Counted from the first letter of the stretch, positions 9,246 through 18,686 are shown. The stretch is DNA of 64,000 nt from Desertimonas flava (GCF_003426815.1 NZ_QKYK01000009.1:1-64000), one strand, 5' to 3'. Program-made: numbers and translations. The notes: a model not told the origin generated them from the letters alone.

Positions 9246-11303
9246 ATGAGCGCCCTCGCCCTCGCCGACGAGCACCTCGACCGTGTGATCGCCCAACTCG
9301 CTGGCGACGGAGCCGTCCCCCGCGACGACCAGCGGGCCGCGGTGCAGGCGCTGGTCGCCGAGCGCCGCCGGGTCCTCGTGGTGCAGGCCACCGGTTGGGG
9401 CAAGTCGGCCGTCTACTGGGCGGCCACGTCGGCGTTGCGGGCCGACGGGGCCGGTTGCACGCTCGTGGTGTCGCCGCTCTTGGCCCTGATGCGCGACCAG
9501 ATCGCCGCCGCCGCCCGGGCCGGGCTTCGGGCCGCGACGGTCAACTCCACCAATGTCGACGAGTGGGGGGAGGTCCTCGACGCCGTTCGTGGCAACGCCG
9601 TCGACGTGCTGTTGATCTCGCCGGAACGACTCGGCAACCCGCGGTTCGCCGCCCAGCTCCCGGCCCTGCTGTCCTCGTGCGGGTTGCTCGTGATCGACGA
9701 GGCCCACTGCGTGTCGGACTGGGGATTCGACTTCCGCCCCGACTACCAGCGCCTCACCCGGACGCTGATGGCGCTGGCGCCCGACACACCGGTCCTCGCC
9801 ACCACGGCGACGGCGAATCAGCGGGTCACCGCCGACGTCGCCGCCCAACTCGGCGACGGCACGGTCACGCTGCGCGGCTCGCTCGCCCGCTCGTCGCTGC
9901 GCCTCGCCGTCGTCCCCCGCCTCGATGCGGTCCAGCGCTATGCCTGGGTGGCCGACGCCCTCGGGGAACTGCCGGGCTCGGGCATCATCTACGTGCTCAC
10001 GGTGGCCGAGACGGATCGGGTCGCCGGCATGCTCGCCGACGCCGGCTTCGACGTCGCTGCCTACTCGTCGGTGGTGGGCACCGACGAGCGCGAGGAGCTG
10101 GAGGAGCGCCTGAAGCGCAACCAACTCAAGGCCCTCGTCGCCACCTCAGCACTCGGCATGGGCTACGACAAGCCCGACCTCGCCTTCTGCATCCACCTCG
10201 GATCGCCGGCGTCGCCGGTGGCCTACTACCAGCAGGTCGGCCGCGCCGGCCGCGCCCTCGACGACGCGATCGCCGTCCTCCTGCCATCGGCCGGCGACGA
10301 GCGCATCTGGGAGTACTTCGCCACCGCCGGAATGCCCGAGCCCGATGCCGTGACGGCGATCCTCGCCGCGTTGGACGGCGGGGCAGCCACGCTGCCGGCG
10401 ATCGAGGCCGAGACCAAACTCCGACGCGGCCGGCTCGAGGCCCTGCTCAAGATCCTCGCCGTCGACGGGGTCGTCGAGCGGGAGACCGGCGGTTGGGTCC
10501 GTACCGGGGCAGAGTGGGTCTACGACGAGGCGAAGTGGTCGGCCCTGCGCCGGGTGCGGGCGGCCGAGGCCGACCTGATGCGGCGCTACGCATCGGGCCA
10601 GGGCTGCCTCATGCAGTTCCTACAGCAAGCGCTCGACGACCCCGACCCGCAGCCGTGTGGCCGCTGCTCGGTGTGCACCGGCGAGCTGCCCCACCCCGGC
10701 GCGACGCCGACGGGCACGGCCGCGACGAACGCCATGCAGTATCTACGCGGCGTCGACGTGGTGATCGAACCGCGCAAGCTGTGGCCGGCGGGCGTTCCCG
10801 GCCGCAAGGGCAAGATCGCCGGCAGTGGGGTCGGGCGGGCGCTCGCGTTCGCCGACGACGCCGCCTGGGGTGCGTCGCTCCCCCACCCGAACGCCCCCGA
10901 TGCCCCGGTCAGCGACGAACTCGCCGCAGGGGTGGTCACCGTGCTGTCGCGCTGGTCGAAGCACTGGAAGCGTCCGGTGTGTGTCGTTCCGATGCCGTCG
11001 CGGCGTCACCCCCAACTCGTCCGGTCGTTGGCCGACCACATCGCCACCGTGGGCAAGCTGCCCCTGATCGACGCTCTCGAGGCGACCGGGCCACCGCCGC
11101 CGACCGACGTCGCGTCGGCGGCCAGGGCCGCCGCGCTCGTCGGATCGCTCCGCCTGGCCGACGGCGTCCGCCTGCCGGCGGGCCCGGCGCTGCTCGTGGA
11201 TGACACGTACCGCTCCGGCTGGACGGCGACGGTTGCGTCGGCGTTGCTGCACGACGCCGGCGCCTCGGCCGCCTACCCCCTCGTCCTCCACCAGCTGCCC
11301 TGA
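9246..11303 (+). CDS. recQ: RecQ-type ATP-dependent DNA helicase with C-terminal phosphoribosyltransferase-like domain
   Basis: The 685-residue protein would unwind DNA 3' to 5' during recombination and repair. Helicase motifs are visible: Walker A ATGWGKS (48-54), SPLLALMRDQ (76-85), DEAHC (151-155), TATAN, and motif VI QQVGRAGR. A Cys cluster (CGRCSVC near 470) marks the RecQ zinc subdomain. There is no HRDC domain; instead the last 200 or so residues end in a phosphoribosyltransferase-like region with LLVDDTYRSGWT, the PRPP-binding loop pattern seen in ComF-like proteins. Such helicases occur in other actinobacteria; the role of the PRT-like region is unknown to me. The start ATG lies immediately after the 22-bp repeats. 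Confidence 0.92.
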   Translation: MSALALADEHLDRVIAQLAGDGAVPRDDQRAAVQALVAERRRVLVVQATGWGKSAVYWAATSALRADGAGCTLVVSPLLALMRDQIAAAARAGLRAATVNSTNVDEWGEVLDAVRGNAVDVLLISPERLGNPRFAAQLPALLSSCGLLVIDEAHCVSDWGFDFRPDYQRLTRTLMALAPDTPVLATTATANQRVTADVAAQLGDGTVTLRGSLARSSLRLAVVPRLDAVQRYAWVADALGELPGSGIIYVLTVAETDRVAGMLADAGFDVAAYSSVVGTDEREELEERLKRNQLKALVATSALGMGYDKPDLAFCIHLGSPASPVAYYQQVGRAGRALDDAIAVLLPSAGDERIWEYFATAGMPEPDAVTAILAALDGGAATLPAIEAETKLRRGRLEALLKILAVDGVVERETGGWVRTGAEWVYDEAKWSALRRVRAAEADLMRRYASGQGCLMQFLQQALDDPDPQPCGRCSVCTGELPHPGATPTGTAATNAMQYLRGVDVVIEPRKLWPAGVPGRKGKIAGSGVGRALAFADDAAWGASLPHPNAPDAPVSDELAAGVVTVLSRWSKHWKRPVCVVPMPSRRHPQLVRSLADHIATVGKLPLIDALEATGPPPPTDVASAARAAALVGSLRLADGVRLPAGPALLVDDTYRSGWTATVASALLHDAGASAAYPLVLHQLP

Positions 11304-11351
11304 GGACGGATCCTCAGCGCTCGTGAACGCGTGCACGAGCTGTCAGGGGGA

Positions 11352-11369
11352 CCGGATCGAGCGATCCGG
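11352..11369. terminator. Short palindrome downstream of recQ
   Basis: The arms CCGGATCG and CGATCCGG are perfect complements around a 2-base centre. It sits 48 bases after the recQ stop and just beyond the 3' end of the 6C RNA on the other strand, so it may help terminate recQ transcription before it runs into that RNA. No uridine tract follows on the plus strand. Confidence 0.45.
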
Positions 11370-11492
11370 AAAACGGGAAAGCCGCTGCTTGGGGGAAGCA
11401 GCGGCTCTCAACCTGAACCCTTGTCGATGGGGGGTCGACATGGTGGGTTCTATCGAGCGGTACATGGGGGGGTGTATCGCTTCGAATTTGTA
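11370..11492 (-). ncRNA. 6C small RNA
   Basis: Read on the minus strand, three consecutive hairpins expose runs of cytosine in their loops. The first (11457-11480) has an 8-bp stem with one mismatch and a loop of seven C. The second (11423-11439) has a perfect 5-bp stem and a loop of six C. The third (11381-11405) has a perfect 10-bp stem, GCCGCTGCTT paired with AAGCAGCGGC, and a CCCCC loop, followed by a T-rich tail (TTTCCCGTTTT), so it is the terminator. Two C-loop hairpins followed by a terminator is the defining architecture of the actinobacterial 6C RNA, known as B11 in mycobacteria, where it acts in trans through the C-rich loops. Ends are estimated from the promoter and the terminator. 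Confidence 0.85.
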
Positions 11493-11498
11493 CTTGTG

Positions 11499-11528
11499 AG
11501 TCTACGCACAAGCTTCTCGATCTGGCAA
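11499..11528 (-). promoter_or_regulatory. Promoter of the 6C RNA
   Basis: On the minus strand TTGCCA (11523-11528) and TAGACT (11499-11504) are spaced by 18 bases, close to the vegetative -35 and -10 consensus. Transcription would begin near 11492, a dozen bases before the first C-loop hairpin. Confidence 0.6.
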
Positions 11529-11634
11529 GCAGAAGTTTCCGATGCCCGCTATCGTTTTTTCAGATGGCGACGGCGAACCCCGCGGCGGCGGTGGCAGGAC
11601 ATCCAGCGACGCATGCCAGGACGAACGAGGTGCG

Positions 11635-12567
11635 ATGGACGTCCGCCAGCTGACGGCACTCGTGGCCATCGCCGATCACGGCACCTTCTCGGCCGCCGCC
11701 AAGGCGCTGTTCACGGTCCAGTCGAACGTCTCCAGTCACGTCGCCCGCCTCGAGAAGGAACTGTCGGCCACCCTCGTCGACCGGGTCAACGGCGGGCTCA
11801 CCGATGCCGGCGTCCGCGTCGTCGAGCGTGCCCGCCGGGTGCTGCGCGAGCTCGACGACATCACCTCCGACCTCGCCCAGTACGACGGCAGTGTGGTCGG
11901 TGACGTACGCCTCGGCATGCTCGGCACCACCGCCCGCTGGCTCCTCCCCCGCCTCCTGGCCGAGGCCGCCGTCACGTACCCCGATGTCCATCCGATCGTC
12001 GCCGAGGGCAGCACGTCGGTCCTCATACCCGCGCTCCTGTCGGGCCAGTACAGCGCGGCGATCCTCCACCTGCCCGTCGACGCTCCGGAGCTCACGATCG
12101 AGCCGCTCTTCGCCGAGGAGCTGATGCTGCTCACCGGTCCCGAGCACCCGCTCGGCGAGCGCGACGAGATCGGCCTCGCCGACCTCGCCGATCACCGCCT
12201 GCTGATCCCACCGCCGGGCGCCGCCCTCCGTCGGGTCCTCGACCGGGCGGCCCGGTCGGTGGGCGTGCAGCTGAAGGCGCAGGCCGAGATCGACGGGGTC
12301 CGACTCCTCGCCACCCTCGCCGTCGACGGGTACGGCGCGGCGATCGTGCCCGCCACCGCCGTGCCGCAGACCCAGGCCCGCCGGTTCCGCACCATTCGCG
12401 TGCCCGAGCTCCCACCCCGCGTCGTCGCCCTCGCCTACCACCGCCGCCCCCCGCCCAGTGCCGCCGCCGAGGCGCTGTTCGAGGTGCTGCGGGCCTGTCT
12501 CCCCGACCTCGCCCTCGAGCAGCACGGGGTGCGCCTCGGCTCGGCGGCCTTTCCCCTGATGCGTTGA
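11635..12567 (+). CDS. LysR-family transcriptional regulator
   Basis: The 310-residue protein has the LysR winged helix-turn-helix at residues 1-60 (MDVRQLTALVAIADHGTFSA onward, then AAK.LF.VQSNVSSHVARLE) and a periplasmic-binding-like effector domain from about 90 to 295. The ATG at 11635 follows a GAGG Shine-Dalgarno at about 11626-11630; upstream in-frame codons lack family similarity. The next gene, a carboxyltransferase subunit, is on the same strand 57 bases downstream, so the regulator could control it, although LysR proteins more often control a divergent gene and the divergent unit here is the 6C RNA. The effector is unknown. Confidence 0.88.
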   Translation: MDVRQLTALVAIADHGTFSAAAKALFTVQSNVSSHVARLEKELSATLVDRVNGGLTDAGVRVVERARRVLRELDDITSDLAQYDGSVVGDVRLGMLGTTARWLLPRLLAEAAVTYPDVHPIVAEGSTSVLIPALLSGQYSAAILHLPVDAPELTIEPLFAEELMLLTGPEHPLGERDEIGLADLADHRLLIPPPGAALRRVLDRAARSVGVQLKAQAEIDGVRLLATLAVDGYGAAIVPATAVPQTQARRFRTIRVPELPPRVVALAYHRRPPPSAAAEALFEVLRACLPDLALEQHGVRLGSAAFPLMR

Positions 12568-12624
12568 AACCAGCGGCGGAGCCGAACGCGGCGCGGCCGG
12601 GGACGTCCGCTACCTTTCGGACCG

Positions 12625-13998
12625 ATGCCCGTTCCCGCCCTCGCCCTGCGACGGTTCGCCGACGACCGGGTCCAGATCGAGATCCGTCACACCGATGGCC
12701 CCGACGGTGATCGGCCCGTCGTGTGGGTCGAGGTGGGCGGTTCGACGGCATCGGGGTTCAACGGGATCCCGCTGTCGCTGCGCACCTGCCAGATGGTGGA
12801 GCACGCCGCGGCCGTCGCCCGCGCCGAGGGTGCGCCGCTCGTCGTCGTCATCGCGTCGAGCGGGTCGGACATCGTCGAGGGCGTCGCCGCCCTGCAGGGA
12901 TGGGGCCGCCTCGCCAAGGCCCTCGTCGACTGCTCGGGAGTCGTCCCCACGATCCTCGCCGTCGACGGCCCGGCCGTGTCGGGACCGGCGTTGCTCCTCG
13001 GCGTCGCCGACCTCGTCGTGATGACCGAGGCGAGCTACGCGTTCGTCAACGGTCCCGTGATGGTGGCCGAGTTCACCGGTGTCCAGGTGTCCACCGACGA
13101 GCTCGGCGGCGCCGGCAACCTGGCCCGCTACACCGGCGTGCCCAGTCTCCTGGTGCCCGACCGGGCCGCGGCCACCGAGGCGATCCTGTCGCTCCTGGCC
13201 TACCTGCCGTCCACCGCCGACCAGGAGCCGCCGCGGTGGCCCACCGACGATCCCGTCGACCGATCCTGTCCCGAAGCCGGCGACCTCATCCCGCCCACGA
13301 GCACCGGCAGCTATGACGTCCGCAAGGTCGCCGCAGCCATCGTCGACGACGGCAGCCTGCTCGAGGTGCGCGAGCGCTGGGCGCCCAACGTCGTGACCGC
13401 CTTCGCCACCGTCGACGGTCGCCCGATCGGCGTGGTCGCCAATCAGCCGATGGCCCTCGCCGGCACGCTCGACATCCCGGCGTCGCAAAAGGCCGCTCGG
13501 TTCGTCGCCTTCTGCGACGCCTTCAACCTCGGCATCCTCACGCTCGTGGACACGCCCGGGTTCTATCCCGGCAAGGACCTCGAGTGGCGGGGCATGATCC
13601 GCCACGGCGCCCAGTTGGTGTTCGCCTACGCCAGGGCGACGGTGCCCCGCGTCGGCGTGATCCTCCGCAAGAGCTACGGCGGCGCCTACATCGTGATGGA
13701 CTCCAAGCGGATGGGCAACGACATCTGTCTCGCCTGGCCGTGGGCCGAGCTCGCCGTCATGGGCGCCGGCCAGGCGGCGGCCATCCTCCAGCGTCGGGCC
13801 ACGCCGGAGGAGCGGGCGGCGTTCGAAGCGGACTATGCGAGCCGGCTCCTCAACCCCTACGTCGCCGCCGAGCGCGGCTTCGTCGACGCCGTGATCGATC
13901 CCGCCGACACCCGGCGGGAACTCGCCGCCGCGTTCGAGTCCCTCTCCGACAAGCGCGAGGTCCTCCAGCCACGCAAGCACGGCAACGAACCCTTGTAG
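12625..13998 (+). CDS. Acyl-CoA carboxylase carboxyltransferase (beta) subunit
   Basis: The 457-residue protein belongs to the biotin-dependent carboxyltransferase family (acetyl/propionyl-CoA carboxylase beta, AccD/PccB type), which moves CO2 from carboxybiotin to an acyl-CoA. The N-terminal crotonase-fold half covers residues 20-220. The C-terminal half carries the family stretches VVANQPMALAGTLD, DTPGFYPG and RKSYGGAYIVMDSK, which shape the acyl-CoA and biotin sites. It is shorter than the usual 510-550 residues, mainly at the N-terminus, so the CoA substrate cannot be predicted. No biotin carboxylase gene is adjacent; the partner must be elsewhere. Confidence 0.88.
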   Translation: MPVPALALRRFADDRVQIEIRHTDGPDGDRPVVWVEVGGSTASGFNGIPLSLRTCQMVEHAAAVARAEGAPLVVVIASSGSDIVEGVAALQGWGRLAKALVDCSGVVPTILAVDGPAVSGPALLLGVADLVVMTEASYAFVNGPVMVAEFTGVQVSTDELGGAGNLARYTGVPSLLVPDRAAATEAILSLLAYLPSTADQEPPRWPTDDPVDRSCPEAGDLIPPTSTGSYDVRKVAAAIVDDGSLLEVRERWAPNVVTAFATVDGRPIGVVANQPMALAGTLDIPASQKAARFVAFCDAFNLGILTLVDTPGFYPGKDLEWRGMIRHGAQLVFAYARATVPRVGVILRKSYGGAYIVMDSKRMGNDICLAWPWAELAVMGAGQAAAILQRRATPEERAAFEADYASRLLNPYVAAERGFVDAVIDPADTRRELAAAFESLSDKREVLQPRKHGNEPL

Positions 13999-14039
13999 CC
14001 ACAGAGGCCCCAGCGACGTCGCCGCCGCACCGGGGTGCG

Positions 14040-15223
14040 ATGATGGCGGTCATGTGGTCCCGGGGCATCGTCATCGCCGGCTTGATCGGCCTGACGACCG
14101 GCGTCATCCCCGTGCCGGGGCAGGCGTCGTCCCCTCCCGCGGACGGTGTCGACTACGCCGACCCGGCGCACTGGGTCTGTCACCCCGACACCGCCGACGT
14201 CTGCGACACCGGTCTCGACGCGACGATCGTCGACGCCGACGGCACGCTCACACCAGAGCCGTTCGCGCCCGACCCCGGCGCTCCTGTCGACTGCTTCTAC
14301 GTCTACCCGACGATCTCGCGCGACCCCAGCGCCAACAGCGACCTGGTCGCCGGCGACGACGAGGAGCGGTTCGTGGCGGCCAATCAGGTCGCGCCGCTCG
14401 GCACCGGCTGCCGCGTGTTCGCTCCCTCTACCGCCAGGTCACCCTGCCCGCCCTCGCCGGCACGGTCACGGCCGGCCCCGCGGCCCGCGAACTCGCCTTC
14501 GAGGACGTCGTCGCCGCCTGGGAGTACTACCTGCAGCACCACAACGACGGCCGGGGAGTGATCCTGATCGGCCACTCGCAGGGCGCCGGCATCCTGACCC
14601 GCCTCCTCGCCCGGTACGTCGACACCGACGCAGCAACCCGCGACCTGCTCGTCGCCGCCTACCTCGCCGGCACGAGCGTCCAGGTGCCGCCCGGCACCGA
14701 CGTCGGCGGCACCTTCGACCAGCTCCCCCTGTGCCGGGCCGACGATCAGTACGGCTGTGTCGTCACGTGGTCGACGTACCGGTCGGCGGTCCCGCCGCCG
14801 CCGACCGCCTTCTTCGGCGCCGACGCCGAGGGCACCGAGGCGGCGTGCACGAACCCCGCCGCCCTCGCCGGTGGTCGCGTTCCGCTCACCTCCCGATTCC
14901 CCGCCGGCTCGAGCGACGCGACCGACGATCTCGGCGGGGCAACGGGTGGGCTCGACGCCGCCTGGCTCGACCCGGCGGCGGGCACGATCGACACGCCCTA
15001 CGTGGTCCTCCCCGGCCTGCTCGTCGCCGGATGCGCCGAGTGGAACGGCCACAACTATCTCGAGATCGTTCCCGTGGCCGACACCGGCCCGCGCGCCGAT
15101 GACGTGCCCGGCGACCTGACGCCCGAGTGGGGCATGCATCTCGTCGACGTCAACGTGGTGATGGGCGACCTGCAGCGTCTTCTCGTGACACAAGCCACCG
15201 CCTGGGCCGCCGCCCACCACTAG
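14040..15223 (+). pseudogene. Secreted DUF3089 alpha/beta-hydrolase, interrupted by a single-base frameshift
   Basis: The frame starting at ATG 14040 (other ATGs at 14043 and 14052) gives a signal peptide (WSRGIVIAGLIGLTTG, cleavage likely near GQA) and then the DUF3089 start DCFYVYPTISRD through CRVFAP. At about 14424-14427 the family sequence jumps to the next frame, resuming as LYRQVTLPA and running to a stop at 15223. The jump is explained by one missing base in the run CTCCCTC. The second part has the nucleophile elbow GHSQGAG and a late His (WGMHLVDVN). Both halves show normal coding sequence, so the lesion is either very recent or a sequencing error. The intact protein would be a secreted lipase or esterase-like hydrolase with unknown substrate. 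Confidence 0.8.
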
Positions 15224-15344
15224 TCCGTACTGGGCAATCGCGGGGGTGGTGGCGTAGTGTCCGACGACGACGGGGAGGAAGCCCCATCGATGACCGCGAG
15301 CGATGTCCCGGATGAAGCCGGGCCGCCTTCTGAAGGGATCACGA

Positions 15345-16610
15345 GTGCCCGAGACCATCACGATCACCGACGACCGCACCGGCAAGACGGTGACGGTCCC
15401 GATCAACGACGGAACGTTCTCGTCCGCTGCGTTGCGTGAGCTGGACAAGAACCTGTTCATCTACGACCCGGCGTTCCTGTCCACCGCCGCCTGCCGCTCG
15501 TCGATCACCTACCTCGACGGCGACGCCGGGATCCTGCGCTACCGCGGCTACCCGATCGAGCAGCTGGCCGAGCACTCCACGTACCTCGAGGTGGCCTACC
15601 TCCTGCTCTACGGCGAGCTGCCCGACGAGGGACAGCTCAAGCAGTGGACCTACGACGTCACCCACCACACGTTCATCCACGAGAACATGCGCAAGCGGTT
15701 CGTCGACGGATTCCACTACGACGCCCATCCGATGGGCATGTTCGTCTCCGCCCTCGCCGCCCTCGGCACGTTCTACCCCGAGTCGAAGGACATCTTCGAC
15801 CCCGACTCGCGCCACAAGCAGATCCTCCGTCTCATCGCCAAGACGCCCACGCTGGCGGCGATGTGCTATCGCTTCTCCGTCGGGCTCCCCTTCTTTCTCC
15901 CCGACAACGAGCTGTCGTACCCGGCCAACTTCCTGACGATGATGTGGAAGGTCGGCGAATACGAGGTCCATCCCACGATCGAGCGGGCGATGGATGTCCT
16001 GTTCATCCTCCACGCCGATCACGAGCAGAACTGCGGCACCACGGCGATGCGAGTGGTCGGCTCGAGCCAAGCCGACCCCTACTCGGCCGCCGCCTCCGCG
16101 GCTTCGGCCCTCTACGGCCCGCTGCATGGCGGCGCCAACGAAGCGGTCGTCCGCATGCTCACCGACATCGGATCGTTCGACAACGTCGACGCCTTCATCG
16201 AGGACGTCAAGTCCGGTAAGGGCAAGCTGATGGGCTTCGGCCACCGCGTCTACAAGAACTACGACCCGCGAGCCCGCATCGTCAAGCAGACGGCCGACGC
16301 CGTCTTCGAGGTGACCGGCAAGAACCCCCTGCTCGACATCGCCCTCAAGCTCGAGGAGGTCGCCCTCAGCGACCCGTACTTCGTGGACCGCAAGCTCTAC
16401 CCGAACGTCGACTTCTACTCCGGCCTCATCTATCAGGCCCTCGGGTTCCCGGTCGACATGTTCACGGTGCTCTTCGCCATCCCGCGCACCGTCGGCTGGC
16501 TGGCCCATTGGGACGAGATGCTCAACGACTCGGATCAGAAGATCTCCCGCCCCCGCCAGTGGTACACCGGCGCCGGCGAGCGCGACTACGTGAAGCTGGG
16601 CGACAGATAG
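15345..16610 (+). CDS. gltA: Citrate synthase
   Basis: Citrate synthase condenses oxaloacetate and acetyl-CoA, the entry step of the TCA cycle. The 421-residue protein shows the type II family marks: YLDGDAGILRYRGYPIEQLA near the N-terminus, NCGTTAMRVVGSS, the active-site LHGGANEAV, and GFGHRVYKNYDPRA with the catalytic His, followed by DFYSG. The GTG at 15345 is preferred to an in-frame ATG at 15303 because GAAGGGA lies seven bases before it and the first conserved residues follow closely. It is monocistronic, and a repeat-rich gap follows. Confidence 0.95.
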   Translation: MPETITITDDRTGKTVTVPINDGTFSSAALRELDKNLFIYDPAFLSTAACRSSITYLDGDAGILRYRGYPIEQLAEHSTYLEVAYLLLYGELPDEGQLKQWTYDVTHHTFIHENMRKRFVDGFHYDAHPMGMFVSALAALGTFYPESKDIFDPDSRHKQILRLIAKTPTLAAMCYRFSVGLPFFLPDNELSYPANFLTMMWKVGEYEVHPTIERAMDVLFILHADHEQNCGTTAMRVVGSSQADPYSAAASAASALYGPLHGGANEAVVRMLTDIGSFDNVDAFIEDVKSGKGKLMGFGHRVYKNYDPRARIVKQTADAVFEVTGKNPLLDIALKLEEVALSDPYFVDRKLYPNVDFYSGLIYQALGFPVDMFTVLFAIPRTVGWLAHWDEMLNDSDQKISRPRQWYTGAGERDYVKLGDR

Positions 16611-16961
16611 TCGTCCTCGGCTCGCTTCGTCGCTGCGCTCCTCGCTCGCCTGCGGCGAGTTTGTTCGTGCTCGCTTCGCTCGCTCCGAAGAATTGAAAGA
16701 GGCGGCGGCGCAGCAAGCTGCGCTGATCGCCGCATCGAGGGGGGAATCCCCCCTCGAGCACCCCCCCGACGGAGGCCGCGGACCCTACGGGGGCTGACCG
16801 CATCCAAGGCCCGCGCGCGACGCCGCCCGGGGTCGCGTCTTTGTCGGGGGAGGTTGCGGTTGGGTGACAGTGTTGGGACGGGGGGAACTCCGGGGCCGGG
16901 GTCGGCGTCGGAGAGCCCACGGTGGCGTGGTGGTCTGCGCACGTCCTGAGGAGGAATCACG
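16611..16961. repeat. Gene-free repeat-rich stretch downstream of gltA
   Basis: The first 90 bases are a low-complexity mix of GCTCGC/GCTTCG units (16621-16686) and may form several alternative hairpins. A palindrome GCGCAGC-AA-GCTGCGC lies at 16708-16723. A perfect 11-bp inverted repeat, TCGAGGGGGGA and TCCCCCCTCGA with one central base, lies at 16735-16757 and could terminate gltA. No coding sequence is convincing here. The last 40 bases carry the ribosome-binding site GAGGAGGA of the next gene. Confidence 0.6.
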
Positions 16962-18628
16962 ATGCGAACGTTCCGAGTCGGCACCCCGCTGTCGGTTGCC
17001 GTCGCCACAATCATCGCGGCGGGAGCGACACTGACCGGCCCGGCCGCGGCCGCTCAGCCCGCCACGGAGGCCGTCACCCAGACCAGCGGGCTGACGACGG
17101 TCACCGACGACACCGGCACGATCTCGATCGACCTGCCGGCCGATTGGGTGATCGACACCGCGCCGACGTACTACGGCGGTTTCTACGAGGTGGTCCCCAT
17201 CGGGACGTACCCGACGATCAGCGCCCACCCGCAGGGTGCCGCCGACTGGCCGAGCACCTGGCTCGTCGCTCAGGCGTTTCCGGTGTCGCCGCATCCCGAT
17301 GTCGTCGAGTCGTTCTACGGCGACTTCGGTGTCGACTGTGACCCGGCCGCATTCCGCCCGCAGGTCGCGTTCGACAACGGTGTGCTCTCCGGCGAGCAGC
17401 ACGACACCGTCGGCTGCCACGAGTTCACCCGGCACACGGTGGTCGCCGACCACGGCACGAACTACACCGTGATCGTCGACGCGGCGAGCATCACGCCGAC
17501 CGACGAGACGGTCATCTCGGCGGCGGTGCACACCATCCGCCCCGTGTCGAACAACCCGATCACCGGGCCGCTCAGCGACGGCGACGAATGGATTCCGCTG
17601 CCCGACCGCATCGGCGAGTTCCGTGACGTCCCGCAATGGGGCCTCGAGCCGGTCCGCGGCAGCGGCTGCGGCGCCAACGGCCAGATCGGAGACACGATCC
17701 CCGACGGCACGTGGGCTGCGATCGTGCCCGAGATCGGCGGCGGTGTCGTGCAGACGACCTGGTCTGCGTGTTCCTGCCCGAACTCGCCGCCGGAATCCTG
17801 GCCGACGGCACGGCGACGATCATCAACGACGACCCGAACTACCTCGTCGTCAACAACAACACGCGCCTGCGCCAGGCGCCGGCGGCGGCGACCATGGAGC
17901 TCTACGACTACACGACCGACGCCAACGGAGCGTGTGTCGCCGGCCCCTACATCGACGGCCTCGACCACTCGGTCTTCCAGGCATGGGTGGAGATCGCTGA
18001 CGGCGAGGTCGTGACGATCGCGTGGGACTGCGTCCCGCTCGGCGATTCGGCGGCGACGCCCGGCCACGGGACCTCGTCGGGCAACCTGCCGCCGGCTCAG
18101 CCCGGAGACGGCATCCAGTCGTTCTGGCCGTACGGCGAGTTCTGGAACGTGCCCCAGCTCGGCGCCGAACCCGTGCGGGGCAGCGGATGCGGCGGCTCGG
18201 GGCAGATCGGTGATCGCATCCCCGACGGACTCTGGGCCGGTCGCGTCGGCATCGACCCGGCCAACCCCGGCGAGGTCTGGGTGAACCTCCTCTGCATCTA
18301 CTACGGCCAGTCGGCGCAGGCGGTGCGCGACGCCGGAACCGCCAACATCGTCCACGACGAACCGGACTACCTGATCGTCGACAACAACGAGCAGGCCCGT
18401 GTGCTCACCAACCACATCATGGCGATCGCCGCCAGCCAGGCCGACCCGTCGGGCCGCTGCGCCCCGGCCGGCATGATGCTGTCGCCCGGCCCTGGCGAGT
18501 ACCTGCCCGGCGCGGCCGGCTGGTTGGGTGTGGATCCGAGCGGGCTCCAGGCGTGGATCCGCGTCGACGACGGCGCCGCGACGTGGTTGGTCTACGGCTG
18601 CGACAGCGGCTTCATGGCCGGCGGCTGA
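16962..18628 (+). pseudogene. Secreted multidomain protein of unknown function, split by a single-base frameshift
   Basis: An ATG at 16962 behind a strong GAGGAGGA site opens a protein with a cleavable signal peptide (about residues 1-30, ending AAAAQ). Next comes one copy of the DDTGxIxVxxPxxW domain also found in the genes at 26004 and 27405 (residues about 47-195). Then follow two copies of a Cys-containing module beginning VPQWGLEPVRGSGCG and VPQLGAEPVRGSGCG. Within the first module, near 17755-17760, the sequence shifts by one base: VVQTTW stops matching the second module, and the next frame resumes with LVCVFLPELAAG. One missing base restores a single protein of about 555 residues. I do not recognise a function. 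The frameshift may be real or a sequencing error. Confidence 0.75.
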
Positions 18629-18641
18629 GGAGCGCTCGTCA

Positions 18642-18686
18642 GCCCGTCGTCTGGCCTACGAATACGTGATCGGCCAGACGACGGGC
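18642..18686. terminator. Bidirectional hairpin between convergent genes
   Basis: GCCCGTCGTCTGGCC (18642-18656) and GGCCAGACGACGGGC (18672-18686) are perfect 15-bp complements around a 15-base loop. The loop contains the stop codon of the minus-strand gene and the right arm encodes part of its last ten residues, so terminator and coding end overlap. Confidence 0.8.

Noticed and set aside
15303-15344. Upstream ATG as the citrate synthase start
   Set aside because: The GTG at 15345 has a good ribosome-binding site, and the extra 14 residues are not part of the family.
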